Below, one piece after another: positions 56,953 to 64,000 of a DNA stretch of 64,000 nt (the first letter of the stretch is position 1; every line of letters begins with the position of its first letter). The translations under genes and the position numbers were made by a program. This DNA comes from Photobacterium ganghwense. GTDB taxonomy: Bacteria; Pseudomonadota; Gammaproteobacteria; Enterobacterales; Vibrionaceae. The notes below the pieces were generated by a model. The model did no database searches. It was not told the DNA's origin and worked only from the letters and a program-made list of their open reading frames with translations. The DNA lies in contig NZ_PYMI01000001.1 in the NCBI RefSeq assembly GCF_003025595.1, positions 620,001 to 684,000 on the forward strand. The letters are read 5' to 3'.

Positions 56953-59391
56953 ATGCTGTCAATTATCGAACAAATTAAACAAGGCCAGCTGTGGGACTTC
57001 CCCGGCGGAATTCACCCGCCTGAAAATAAAAAAATTTCCAACAAAACACCCATCACTCATGCCGGTATTCCGGACGAACTGGTGCTGCCGTTAAAACAGC
57101 ACATCGGTACCAAAGGCGACATTCTGGTTGCTGTTGGCGACAAAGTCCTGAAAGGCCAGCCGCTGACTAAAGGCGGCATGAGTATGTCGGTACCGGTTCA
57201 CGCACCGACATCCGGCGTGATCACTGCTATCGAGCCCCGTACAACGGCACACCCGTCAGGTCTGACCGATTTGTGTATCGTGATCCAGACTGATGGCAAC
57301 GATACCTGGGGCTCACAGCATAAAATCCCGGATTACCAGGAAAAGGAGTCCGGCGAGCTAATTGACGCCATCCGTTTCAGCGGCATTGCCGGTCTAGGCG
57401 GCGCGGGTTTCCCGACCGGACGGAAAATTCAGGGTAGCCTTGGTCTGGCTGAAATTCTGATTATTAATGCGGCTGAATGTGAACCCTACATTACCGCCGA
57501 TGATCGCCTGATGCGCGATTACGCCGAGGACGTGATTGAAGGGATTCGCATCCTTCGTCATATCCTCAAACCCAAAATGACCATCATCGGTATTGAAGAC
57601 AACAAGCCAGAGGCGATCAAAGCGCTGGAGCAGTGTGTCACGCCTGATGATAATATTCTGATCCGTGTCATTCCGACCAAATACCCGTCCGGCAGCTCCA
57701 AGCAGCTGGTGAAAATTCTGACCGGACGTGAAGTCCCGACTCAGTCACGTTCATCAGCCGTCGGCGTAATTGTTCAGAACGTGGGTACCGCTTTTGCGGT
57801 TAAGCGCGCCATTATCGATGGTGAACCACTGCTTGAGCGTGTCGTCACCCTGACCGGCGAAGCCATTAAAAAACGTGGTAATGTTTTTGCTCTGCTGGGC
57901 ACGCCAATCTCTTACCTGCTGGACAAATACAGCTATAAAGCAGACAAAAAATACCCACGCGTGATTATCGGCGGGTCGCTGATGGGCTTTACCCTGCCCC
58001 ACCCGAATGTACCGATCACCAAGATCACAAACTGTATTCTTGCGCCCAAACGCCGCGAACTACCGCTCTACAACCATGAAATGGCCTGTATCCGATGCAG
58101 TGCCTGTGCGGAAGTTTGTCCTTCGTCTCTGTTACCGCAACAACTGCAGTGGTACGCCAAAGACGAGGATTTCGACAAATGTGAAGAATACAACCTGTTC
58201 GACTGTATCGAATGTGGGGCCTGCGCTTATGTCTGCCCGAGTGAAATCCCGCTGGTAAGCTACTACCGTCAGGCTAAAGCCGAAATTTACGCACGCCGTG
58301 AAGAAGCCGCAAATGCTGAACGTGCGAAACAGCGCTTTGAAGCTAAACAGGCCCGCTTTGAACGCGATAAAGCAGCACGAGAAGAACGCTTCAAGAAAGC
58401 CGCCGACACCCGCCGCCAGGAAATGGCAGACAAAGGGGGTGACGATGCTGTTGCAGCCGCTATCGCTCGCGTGAAAGCCAAACAGGCCGCCGCGACCCAA
58501 GAGACCGATAAGAAACCAGCAGTGGCTGCTGCGATTGCTCGCGCCAAAGCCAAACAGGCCGAAGCTGCGAAAGCCGCAACGACCGATGCCGTACCTGATA
58601 ACAGTGAGATGGCCAAACTGCGCGAGGAGCGTAAACGTCAGGCACGTGAGCGTAAAGCCGCGAAAATGGCTGAAGATGCACAAAGTGCATCGGTAGACGC
58701 AACGAATACACCGCAATCCTCTGCCTCCGGCGATGAGAAAAAAGATGCGGTTGCCGCCGCCATTGCCCGTGCCAAAGCCCGCAAAGCGGCGCAACAGGCT
58801 CAGACTGACAGTAGTCTCGACGATGATGAGCCAGCATCTGAGGCAGCATCAACTCCGGCTGATGCAGCGCAATCAGATGATCCGAAGAAAGCCGCTGTCG
58901 CCGCCGCGATTGCACGCGCCAAAGCCCGCAAGGCCGCGCAACAGGCTCAGGCTGACAGCAGTCTCGACGATGCTGAGCCAGCATCTGAGGCAGCATCAAC
59001 TCCGGCTGATGCAGCGCAATCAGATGATCCGAAGAAAGCCGCTGTCGCCGCCGCGATTGCCCGCGCCAAAGCCCGCAAGGCCGCGCAACAGGCTCAGGCT
59101 GACAGCAGTCTCGACGATGATGAGCCAGTTTCTGATGCAGCGCAATCAGATGATCCGAAGAAAGCCGCTGTTGCCGCCGCGATTGCTCGCGCCAAAGCCC
59201 GCAAGGCCGCGCAACAGGCTCAGGCTGACAGCAGTCTCGACGATGCTGAGCCAGTTTCTGAGGCACCATCAACTCCGGCTGATGTAGTGCAATCAGATGA
59301 TCCGAAGAAAGCCGCTGTCGCCGCCGCGATTGCCCGCGCCAAAGCCCGCAAGGCCGCAAAAGAAGCTCAAGAAAAGAATGAGGAAAAATAA
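56953..59391 (+). CDS. rnfC: Rnf complex NADH-binding subunit RnfC with long repeat tail
   Basis: An 812-residue peripheral subunit. The core (1-445) has the flavin/NADH fold ([13 protein letters not shown]) and two clusters [12 protein letters not shown] and [12 protein letters not shown]. Beyond residue 445 is a charged helical tail of Ala, Lys, Arg and Gln, ending in five imperfect repeats containing [16 protein letters not shown] with nucleotide period 147 (one copy 126). E. coli RsxC is 740 residues, so the tail is extended. Copy number probably varies among strains. It starts one base after rnfB. Confidence 0.95.
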   Translation: MLSIIEQIKQGQLWDFPGGIHPPENKKISNKTPITHAGIPDELVLPLKQHIGTKGDILVAVGDKVLKGQPLTKGGMSMSVPVHAPTSGVITAIEPRTTAHPSGLTDLCIVIQTDGNDTWGSQHKIPDYQEKESGELIDAIRFSGIAGLGGAGFPTGRKIQGSLGLAEILIINAAECEPYITADDRLMRDYAEDVIEGIRILRHILKPKMTIIGIEDNKPEAIKALEQCVTPDDNILIRVIPTKYPSGSSKQLVKILTGREVPTQSRSSAVGVIVQNVGTAFAVKRAIIDGEPLLERVVTLTGEAIKKRGNVFALLGTPISYLLDKYSYKADKKYPRVIIGGSLMGFTLPHPNVPITKITNCILAPKRRELPLYNHEMACIRCSACAEVCPSSLLPQQLQWYAKDEDFDKCEEYNLFDCIECGACAYVCPSEIPLVSYYRQAKAEIYARREEAANAERAKQRFEAKQARFERDKAAREERFKKAADTRRQEMADKGGDDAVAAAIARVKAKQAAATQETDKKPAVAAAIARAKAKQAEAAKAATTDAVPDNSEMAKLREERKRQARERKAAKMAEDAQSASVDATNTPQSSASGDEKKDAVAAAIARAKARKAAQQAQTDSSLDDDEPASEAASTPADAAQSDDPKKAAVAAAIARAKARKAAQQAQADSSLDDAEPASEAASTPADAAQSDDPKKAAVAAAIARAKARKAAQQAQADSSLDDDEPVSDAAQSDDPKKAAVAAAIARAKARKAAQQAQADSSLDDAEPVSEAPSTPADVVQSDDPKKAAVAAAIARAKARKAAKEAQEKNEEK
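58738..59362 (+). repeat. Tandem repeats in the rnfC 3' end
   Basis: Five units beginning near 58738, 58885, 59032, 59158 and 59305, periods 147, 147, 126 and 147 bases. Each encodes an Ala/Lys helix followed by an acidic Ser/Asp/Glu linker. Units 2-5 are nearly identical in DNA, so recent recombinational expansion or homogenisation is likely. Confidence 0.92.
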
Positions 59392-59393
59392 CC

Positions 59394-60440
59394 GTGGCGT
59401 TTAATATTGCCAGCTCACCCCATGCGCACAGCCGTCGCAGCACCAGCAGCCTGATGCGCACGGTTATCTTCTGCACGTCACTGGGTGTTGCTGCCCAGTG
59501 GTATTTCTTTGGTTGGGGAGTATTAATTCAAATTGCCCTCGCTGCACTTGTTGCCGTTGTTACGGAAGCAGCAGTGCTGAAACTGCGTAAGCGCCCAATC
59601 ACACCGTACCTGCGTGACAATAGTGCGCTGCTGACCGGGGTATTGATTGGTCTGTCGATTCCCCCACTGGCTCCTTGGTGGATTGCCGTTATCGGTACGC
59701 TGTTTGCTATCGTTATCGCCAAGCATCTTTACGGGGGCTTGGGGCAAAACTTGTTCAACCCCGCGATGGTTGCCTATGTGGTTCTGCTGATCTCTTTCCC
59801 GCTACAAATGACAACCTGGTTGCCGCCACAATCCCTGGCTGCAGAGCCTGTCAGCCTGACTGATAGCCTGATGGCTGTCCTGACCGGTTTCACCACCGAC
59901 GGCTTCAGCATCCATCAACTCAGACTGTCTGTTGACGGGGTTACCATGGCAACGCCGCTGGACACCCTGAAGACTTCCCTGACAACAGGCCACACCGCCA
60001 CTGAAATCCTGGCTGGGCCGGTTTTCGGCACCATTGCCGGCATCGGTTGGGAATGGGTCAATATCGGTTTTCTGATTGGCGGCCTGATCATGCTGAAAAT
60101 GCGGGTCATTCAATGGCATATTCCAGTCGGTATGCTGGGCGCCCTGTTTGTGATCAGCCTGCTGGGCTTTATGATCAGCCCGGATAACACGGCTTCGCCG
60201 GTTTTCCACCTGTTTTCTGGCGCAACCATGCTGGGTGCCTTTTTTATCGCGACCGATCCGGTTTCGGCCTCAACAACAGTGAAAGGACGACTCGTGTTTG
60301 GCGCCCTGATTGGGGTTCTGGTTTACCTGATCCGCACCTTTGGCGGTTTCCCGGATGGCGTCGCATTCAGCGTGCTACTGGCCAATATGTGTGTACCCTT
60401 GATTGACTACTACACGCGCCCGCGCACCTTTGGCCATTAA
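59394..60440 (+). CDS. rnfD: Rnf complex flavoprotein subunit RnfD
   Basis: A 348-residue polytopic inner-membrane protein homologous to NqrB. The flavinylation motif SGATML, where threonine carries covalent FMN, is followed by [13 protein letters not shown]. It starts with GTG two bases after rnfC. It transmits electrons across the membrane with RnfG and forms part of the ion path. Confidence 0.95.
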   Translation: MAFNIASSPHAHSRRSTSSLMRTVIFCTSLGVAAQWYFFGWGVLIQIALAALVAVVTEAAVLKLRKRPITPYLRDNSALLTGVLIGLSIPPLAPWWIAVIGTLFAIVIAKHLYGGLGQNLFNPAMVAYVVLLISFPLQMTTWLPPQSLAAEPVSLTDSLMAVLTGFTTDGFSIHQLRLSVDGVTMATPLDTLKTSLTTGHTATEILAGPVFGTIAGIGWEWVNIGFLIGGLIMLKMRVIQWHIPVGMLGALFVISLLGFMISPDNTASPVFHLFSGATMLGAFFIATDPVSASTTVKGRLVFGALIGVLVYLIRTFGGFPDGVAFSVLLANMCVPLIDYYTRPRTFGH

Positions 60441-60450
60441 TGGAGCAACA

Positions 60451-61077
60451 ATGATTAATGCAATGAAGAAAAACGGGGGATTGCTGGCAATTTTTGCCTT
60501 GCTGGCGACCACTCTGGTTTCAGTAACAAATCTGCTGACTGAAGACCGGATTCAGGAACAGCAGCAAAAAGAATTGCTGAAGGTACTCAATCAGGTTATC
60601 CCGGCCGACAGCCATGATAACGAACTGTATAAAAGCTGTACGCTGATCAACAATGAACAGTATTTGGGTACACCCACCCCAATGCCAGCCTATGTCGCTG
60701 AAAAAGCTGGCCAGAAAACCGGTATCGCTATCGAAGCCGTTGCGCCTGACGGCTACAGTGGTGCTATTAAACTGGTCGTCGGCCTGAATATTGATGGCAA
60801 GGTAACCGGGGTTCGCGTGCTCAATCACAATGAAACCCCTGGACTGGGCGACAAGATCGATACCCGGATCAGTAACTGGATTAACAGCTTTACCGGTAAA
60901 AAAGTCAACGGCGAGAAAGATACCCGCTGGGCAGTACGTAAAGACGGCGGGGAGTTTGACCAATTTACAGGGGCAACCATCACCCCACGTGCTGTGGTCG
61001 GTGCGGTAAAACGTGTATCACTGTACTACCAGCAAAATCAGCAGCACATTTTCGATCAGCCGCTGAATTGCGGATAA
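60451..61077 (+). CDS. rnfG: Rnf complex flavoprotein subunit RnfG
   Basis: A 208-residue protein with one N-terminal membrane helix (about 9-27) and a periplasmic FMN-binding domain. The [15 protein letters not shown] motif contains the threonine flavinylated by Apb[14 protein letters not shown] is also typical. The start ATG at 60451 follows GGAGCAAC, and the open frame upstream overlaps rnfD. Ten bases separate it from rnfD. Confidence 0.95.
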   Translation: MINAMKKNGGLLAIFALLATTLVSVTNLLTEDRIQEQQQKELLKVLNQVIPADSHDNELYKSCTLINNEQYLGTPTPMPAYVAEKAGQKTGIAIEAVAPDGYSGAIKLVVGLNIDGKVTGVRVLNHNETPGLGDKIDTRISNWINSFTGKKVNGEKDTRWAVRKDGGEFDQFTGATITPRAVVGAVKRVSLYYQQNQQHIFDQPLNCG

Positions 61078-61087
61078 GGTTGAGGTC

Positions 61088-61780
61088 ATGAACAACGAAT
61101 TGATGAAAAACGGCCTGTGGAATAATAACCCGGCCATTGTGCAGTTGCTCGGGCTCTGCCCGCTGCTCGCGGTCTCTGCCACCGTCACCAACGCCCTGGG
61201 CCTGGGTCTGGCAACCACCGCTGTCCTGGTGGGCTCAAACCTGATTGTGTCTCTGGTACGTCAATGGGTGCCGTCGGAAGTCCGTATCCCGGTCTTTGTG
61301 ATGATCATTGCATCGCTGGTGACATGTGTTCAGTTACTGATGAATGCTTACACCTTCGGCTTATACCAGTCTCTGGGGATTTTCATCCCTCTGATTGTGA
61401 CCAACTGTATCATCATCGGCCGTGCCGAAGCGTTCGCTTCCAAAAATAACGCCCTGCCAGCCGCCCTTGATGGACTATGGATGGGACTCGGCATGACTGC
61501 GGCGCTGGTTGTACTGGGCGCACTGCGGGAAATTCTGGGTAACGGTACCCTGTTTGACGGTGCTGATCGTCTGCTGGGTGATTGGGCCGCCGCCCTGCGC
61601 ATTGAAGTGTTCCACTTTGACAGCAGCTTCCTGTTGGCGATTTTGCCGCCAGGCGCATTTATCGGCGTAGGCTTTATGATTGCCCTGAAGAATGTTATTG
61701 ATAAAAAGCGTGAAGAAAAAACCGCCGCGGAAAAAGAAAAGCCGGTTATTGAACGCGCCCGGGTTACCTCGGCTCAATAA
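61088..61780 (+). CDS. rnfE: Rnf complex subunit RnfE
   Basis: A 230-residue six-helix membrane protein paralogous to Rnf[19 protein letters not shown] carries the matching cysteine and [15 protein letters not shown] is conserved. A charged tail ([13 protein letters not shown]) ends the protein. It closes the rnf operon. Nth follows 126 bp later on the same strand, as in E. coli. Confidence 0.95.
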   Translation: MNNELMKNGLWNNNPAIVQLLGLCPLLAVSATVTNALGLGLATTAVLVGSNLIVSLVRQWVPSEVRIPVFVMIIASLVTCVQLLMNAYTFGLYQSLGIFIPLIVTNCIIIGRAEAFASKNNALPAALDGLWMGLGMTAALVVLGALREILGNGTLFDGADRLLGDWAAALRIEVFHFDSSFLLAILPPGAFIGVGFMIALKNVIDKKREEKTAAEKEKPVIERARVTSAQ

Positions 61781-61906
61781 GGCAATCGGCCCAAAGTAAG
61801 GTAACGCCCCGAAACGATCCCGCCGGGCAAGGATGTCCGGTGGATTTAAACCCAAGCACAAAACTATAAATACAAATTTACCTGTTAGCTTTAACTGGAA
61901 GTAACT

Positions 61907-62548
61907 ATGAACAATGAAAAGCGTGTCCAGATTCTGGAACGCCTGCGAGCAGCAAACCCTCATCCGGAAACGGAGCTGAACTGGAGCTCCCCCTTTGAAC
62001 TACTGATCGCTGTCCTCCTCTCTGCTCAGGCTACCGATGTCAGTGTTAACAAGGCGACAGACAAACTTTACAAAGTAGCCAATACACCACAAACCATGCT
62101 GGATCTGGGTGTCGATGGGGTGAAAGAGCACATCAAAACTATCGGTTTGTTCAATTCCAAGGCCGAAAACGTCATCAAGACCTGTAAAATTCTGGTTGAA
62201 CAGCATGGCGGTGAAGTACCGGAAGATCGTGAGGCGCTGGAAGCATTACCCGGTGTCGGGCGTAAAACGGCGAATGTGGTCCTGAATACAGCCTTCGGCT
62301 GGCCGACCATCGCGGTCGATACGCATATTTTCCGGGTATCCAATCGCACCAAGTTTGCAATGGGTAAGAATGTCGATCAGGTCGAGCAGAAGCTACTGAA
62401 AGTGGTACCGAAGGAATTTAAAGTGGATGTTCACCACTGGCTGATCCTACACGGACGCTATACCTGTGTCGCGCGAAAACCACGTTGCGGCAGCTGTATT
62501 ATTGAAGACCTCTGCGAGTACAAAGACAAGGTCTACCCGGAAGAATAA
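61907..62548 (+). CDS. nth: Endonuclease III (Nth)
   Basis: A 213-residue DNA glycosylase/AP lyase removing oxidised pyrimidines. It has the helix-hairpin-helix LPGVGRKTANVVLN with catalytic lysine (K121-like), the catalytic aspartate in VDTHIFRVSNR, and a C-terminal 4Fe-4S loop C-X6-C-X2-C-X5-C (CVARKPRCGSCIIEDLC). Length is family standard (211-213). Location after rnfE is conserved. Confidence 0.97.
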   Translation: MNNEKRVQILERLRAANPHPETELNWSSPFELLIAVLLSAQATDVSVNKATDKLYKVANTPQTMLDLGVDGVKEHIKTIGLFNSKAENVIKTCKILVEQHGGEVPEDREALEALPGVGRKTANVVLNTAFGWPTIAVDTHIFRVSNRTKFAMGKNVDQVEQKLLKVVPKEFKVDVHHWLILHGRYTCVARKPRCGSCIIEDLCEYKDKVYPEE

Positions 62549-62576
62549 ACCCGTTCGGGTTTCCGGCAACAAACAG

Positions 62577-62602
62577 TAAAAAGCCCGCATTACGGGCTTT
62601 TT
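62577..62602. terminator. Bidirectional terminator between nth and the periplasmic gene
   Basis: AAGCCCG / CGGGCTT stem with A-run before and T-run after; serves nth on the plus strand and the converging gene on the minus strand. Confidence 0.9.
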
Positions 62603-62629
62603 ACATATGGCGAGATGCGACGGAAAAGG

Positions 62630-63004
62630 CTATTCGTCTTCCGCGTTATCTCCCGCGTTTTCTTCGGAATCCACCTTGCCGAAATATTCCGTCACGACCG
62701 CACGATACATATTGTCGTCCGATGTCGGATCGTTAAATTCGATCGAATAGTACGGCATGATGCTTTCTTTAAGCTTTTCGGCGATTTGCATTTCCAGGTT
62801 CTCGACACTGACCGTACTGGTCAGTTCATAAGTCTCTGCCCTGTTCAGCCCCATTTCTTCTGCCTGCTCTTCAGTGATTTGCTGAGCGCTCACTTCGCCC
62901 GCCAGCTCTTTATCCACCTTGGTCGTGTCGCTGCCTAACACCACATCGTCCGCAGCCAGCACAGTGCCGGTACAAAACATTAAGAGCCATAACAGATTTT
63001 TCAT
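62630..63004 (-). CDS. Small acidic periplasmic protein
   Basis: A 124-residue protein with a signal peptide (KNLLWLLMFCTGTVLAA, cleaved before ADDVVLG) and a very acidic C-terminus (SEENAGDNAEDE). No lipobox, metal motif or known domain was recognised. The ATG at 63004 is chosen over a GTG two codons earlier because AGG lies at better spacing. A gene in the same place between nth and motY occurs in V. cholerae, as I recall. It may share the motY transcript, 110 bp upstream. Confidence 0.75.
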   Translation of the reverse strand: MKNLLWLLMFCTGTVLAADDVVLGSDTTKVDKELAGEVSAQQITEEQAEEMGLNRAETYELTSTVSVENLEMQIAEKLKESIMPYYSIEFNDPTSDDNMYRAVVTEYFGKVDSEENAGDNAEDE

Positions 63005-63121
63005 AGCCACTACCTATCTTACTATTGTTGTTCTTAGTAAATTTAGTCAGTTCAGCTATAAGGTCCGCATTATTTATAAGACAGCGAAAATTCCGGTTCA
63101 GGCAGTACCAAATGCGCCCAG

Positions 63122-64000
63122 TTAAATAATTGAACGACCTAAGGAAATCACTACCCTGCGGTTTTTCCCTCGACCAATCGGGTTACTGCTGTCAGCAATC
63201 GGGCGGCGCTTACCGTACGCCTGTACCTGAATACGGTCTTTCGGCATCCCTATGGTCACAAAGTAGTCTTCCAGTTTCTTGGCTCGTCGTTCTGACAGTT
63301 GCTGATTTTCATCCTTGCTGCCTTCTGCATCGGTATAGGCTGCCACCAGCACCAAATCCACATCATCACTGTAGCGGATAAAGTCAGCAATCTGGGCCAG
63401 GCGCTGCTGAGACATTTTGTTCAGCTCATCGCTGTTATGACCATAATGCAATACGGTAAAGGCGATATCATCGAAACTGTACGGTAAGAGGTTGTCGATA
63501 CACTGGCTGAACTGGTTGTATGAGTTCTGAAATGACACCGCAGACAACGACACTTCCACCAGCTTATTGCGGTGCTGCCAGTCGGCATAACTGAAGGTTG
63601 GATACCGGCCACTTTCCAACTCAGAAAGCATTGTCCAGGCCGTCTGCCCTCCGACATACCCATCGAACTGTTTATAAAATTTCAGACGGGTTATACGTTC
63701 GGCCTTGTCACCAGGCATCCAGCGTGGCGGCATCGACACCAGGCTGACATTGCTGCTCTGCCCCATCGGGCGGCGCATTTTCAGTTCAAAATCCAGATTC
63801 AGCTTTTTACCGGCACGGGAAACAAATTGTGCTTCACCAAAGTTCGGCACCGTGTGCAGCATTCGACATTCAAGTGGGGTATCCACAGCGACCTTCCAGC
63901 TCGACAGCGCTGGTTTAGCGACATACAGCTGTCTTGCTGAGACAGACGTATTCACCGCCATAGCCATGCAAAGCGCCAGACCGCTATATGTGAGAAGAGA
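63122..64000 (-). CDS. motY: Sodium-type flagellar motor protein MotY (5' end cut by window)
   Basis: At least 292 codons visible; the reading frame stays open to the window edge, so the true start lies beyond 64000. The visible N-terminus is a signal peptide ending NTSVSA. An N-terminal domain (about 15-150) that anchors the T-ring is followed by a C-terminal OmpA-like peptidoglycan-binding domain with [30 protein letters not shown] spacing (NQQLSERRA visible). MotY with MotX forms the T ring that holds PomAB stators in polar sodium-driven motors of Vibrio. Confidence 0.92.
   Translation of the reverse strand, partial: SLLTYSGLALCMAMAVNTSVSARQLYVAKPALSSWKVAVDTPLECRMLHTVPNFGEAQFVSRAGKKLNLDFELKMRRPMGQSSNVSLVSMPPRWMPGDKAERITRLKFYKQFDGYVGGQTAWTMLSELESGRYPTFSYADWQHRNKLVEVSLSAVSFQNSYNQFSQCIDNLLPYSFDDIAFTVLHYGHNSDELNKMSQQRLAQIADFIRYSDDVDLVLVAAYTDAEGSKDENQQLSERRAKKLEDYFVTIGMPKDRIQVQAYGKRRPIADSSNPIGRGKNRRVVISLGRSII

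Noticed and set aside
58460..59476. 338-codon open frame antisense to the rnfC repeats
   Set aside because: It is the mirror of a strongly biased repeat sequence; its length comes from codon bias of rnfC, and there is no ribosome site or known domain.
63000..63010. AGTGGC before the acidic periplasmic gene as an sRNA seed site
   Set aside because: Only six bases match the RybB/VrrA seed, too few to claim.

Overview
The window reads as a chromosomal segment of a marine gammaproteobacterium of the family Vibrionaceae (Vibrio, Photobacterium, Grimontia or Enterovibrio; I cannot fix the genus). The evidence is the quorum-sensing block uvrB - qrr1 - luxO - luxU, the sodium-motor protein MotY beside the rnf operon, OmpU-type porins, FabV, and a locus where PsrA and FadE sit next to sigmaE-dependent VrrA-type small RNAs. 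Gene order in 45.9-64 kb (moaEDCA, yvcK, luxU, luxO, qrr1, uvrB, rnfABCDGE, nth, motY) matches what I remember of Vibrio cholerae chromosome 1. No phage, transposon, CRISPR array, tRNA or rRNA gene was seen; this is mostly core genome.

Layout. 0.2-8.2 kb: nitroreductase nfsA, an iron alcohol dehydrogenase, a porin, grxA, the YbjL transporter and a PhoP/PhoQ-like two-component pair. 8.6-15.7 kb: a DUF1428 protein, fabV, fadE, the regulator psrA, then three consecutive sigmaE-type sRNA genes and a YeeZ-like oxidoreductase. 16-25 kb: hexR, pykA, a glycine-zipper envelope protein, the N-degron transferases aat and bpt, infA, then speA and speB. 25-36 kb: clpA and clpS opposite cspD, icd opposite rluE, mnmA-hflD-purB and the ribosomal oxygenase roxA. 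36-42 kb: oppABCDF on the minus strand. 42-45.5 kb: two very small genes, a MerR-type regulator, a second porin and an unassigned gene. 45.9-52.7 kb: molybdopterin genes with a Moco riboswitch, a LON-domain protein, yvcK, and luxU/luxO/qrr1. 52.8-64 kb: uvrB, rnfABCDGE, nth, a small periplasmic protein and motY, which is cut by the window end.

The most interesting material is in RNA and regulation. (1) Between psrA and the YeeZ-like gene lie three units, each with a GGAAC-N18-TC sigmaE promoter, a GCCACTGC seed and a terminator: one RybB/MicV-like and two VrrA-like copies whose hairpins covary. (2) Both porin genes in the window carry perfect complements of the VrrA seed just inside their start codons. 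(3) The LON-domain gene at 48826 has a sigma54-type promoter with LuxO-box-like sites at exactly the same distance as the LuxO box at qrr1, suggesting a further LuxO target. (4) The oppF 3' end encodes an OppZ-like RNA with a complementary site just upstream of oppB. (5) A PurR box precedes mnmA-hflD-purB, a PsrA-type box precedes psrA, and an arginine-rich upstream reading frame precedes speA. All of these come from reading the sequence; no search or folding program was run.
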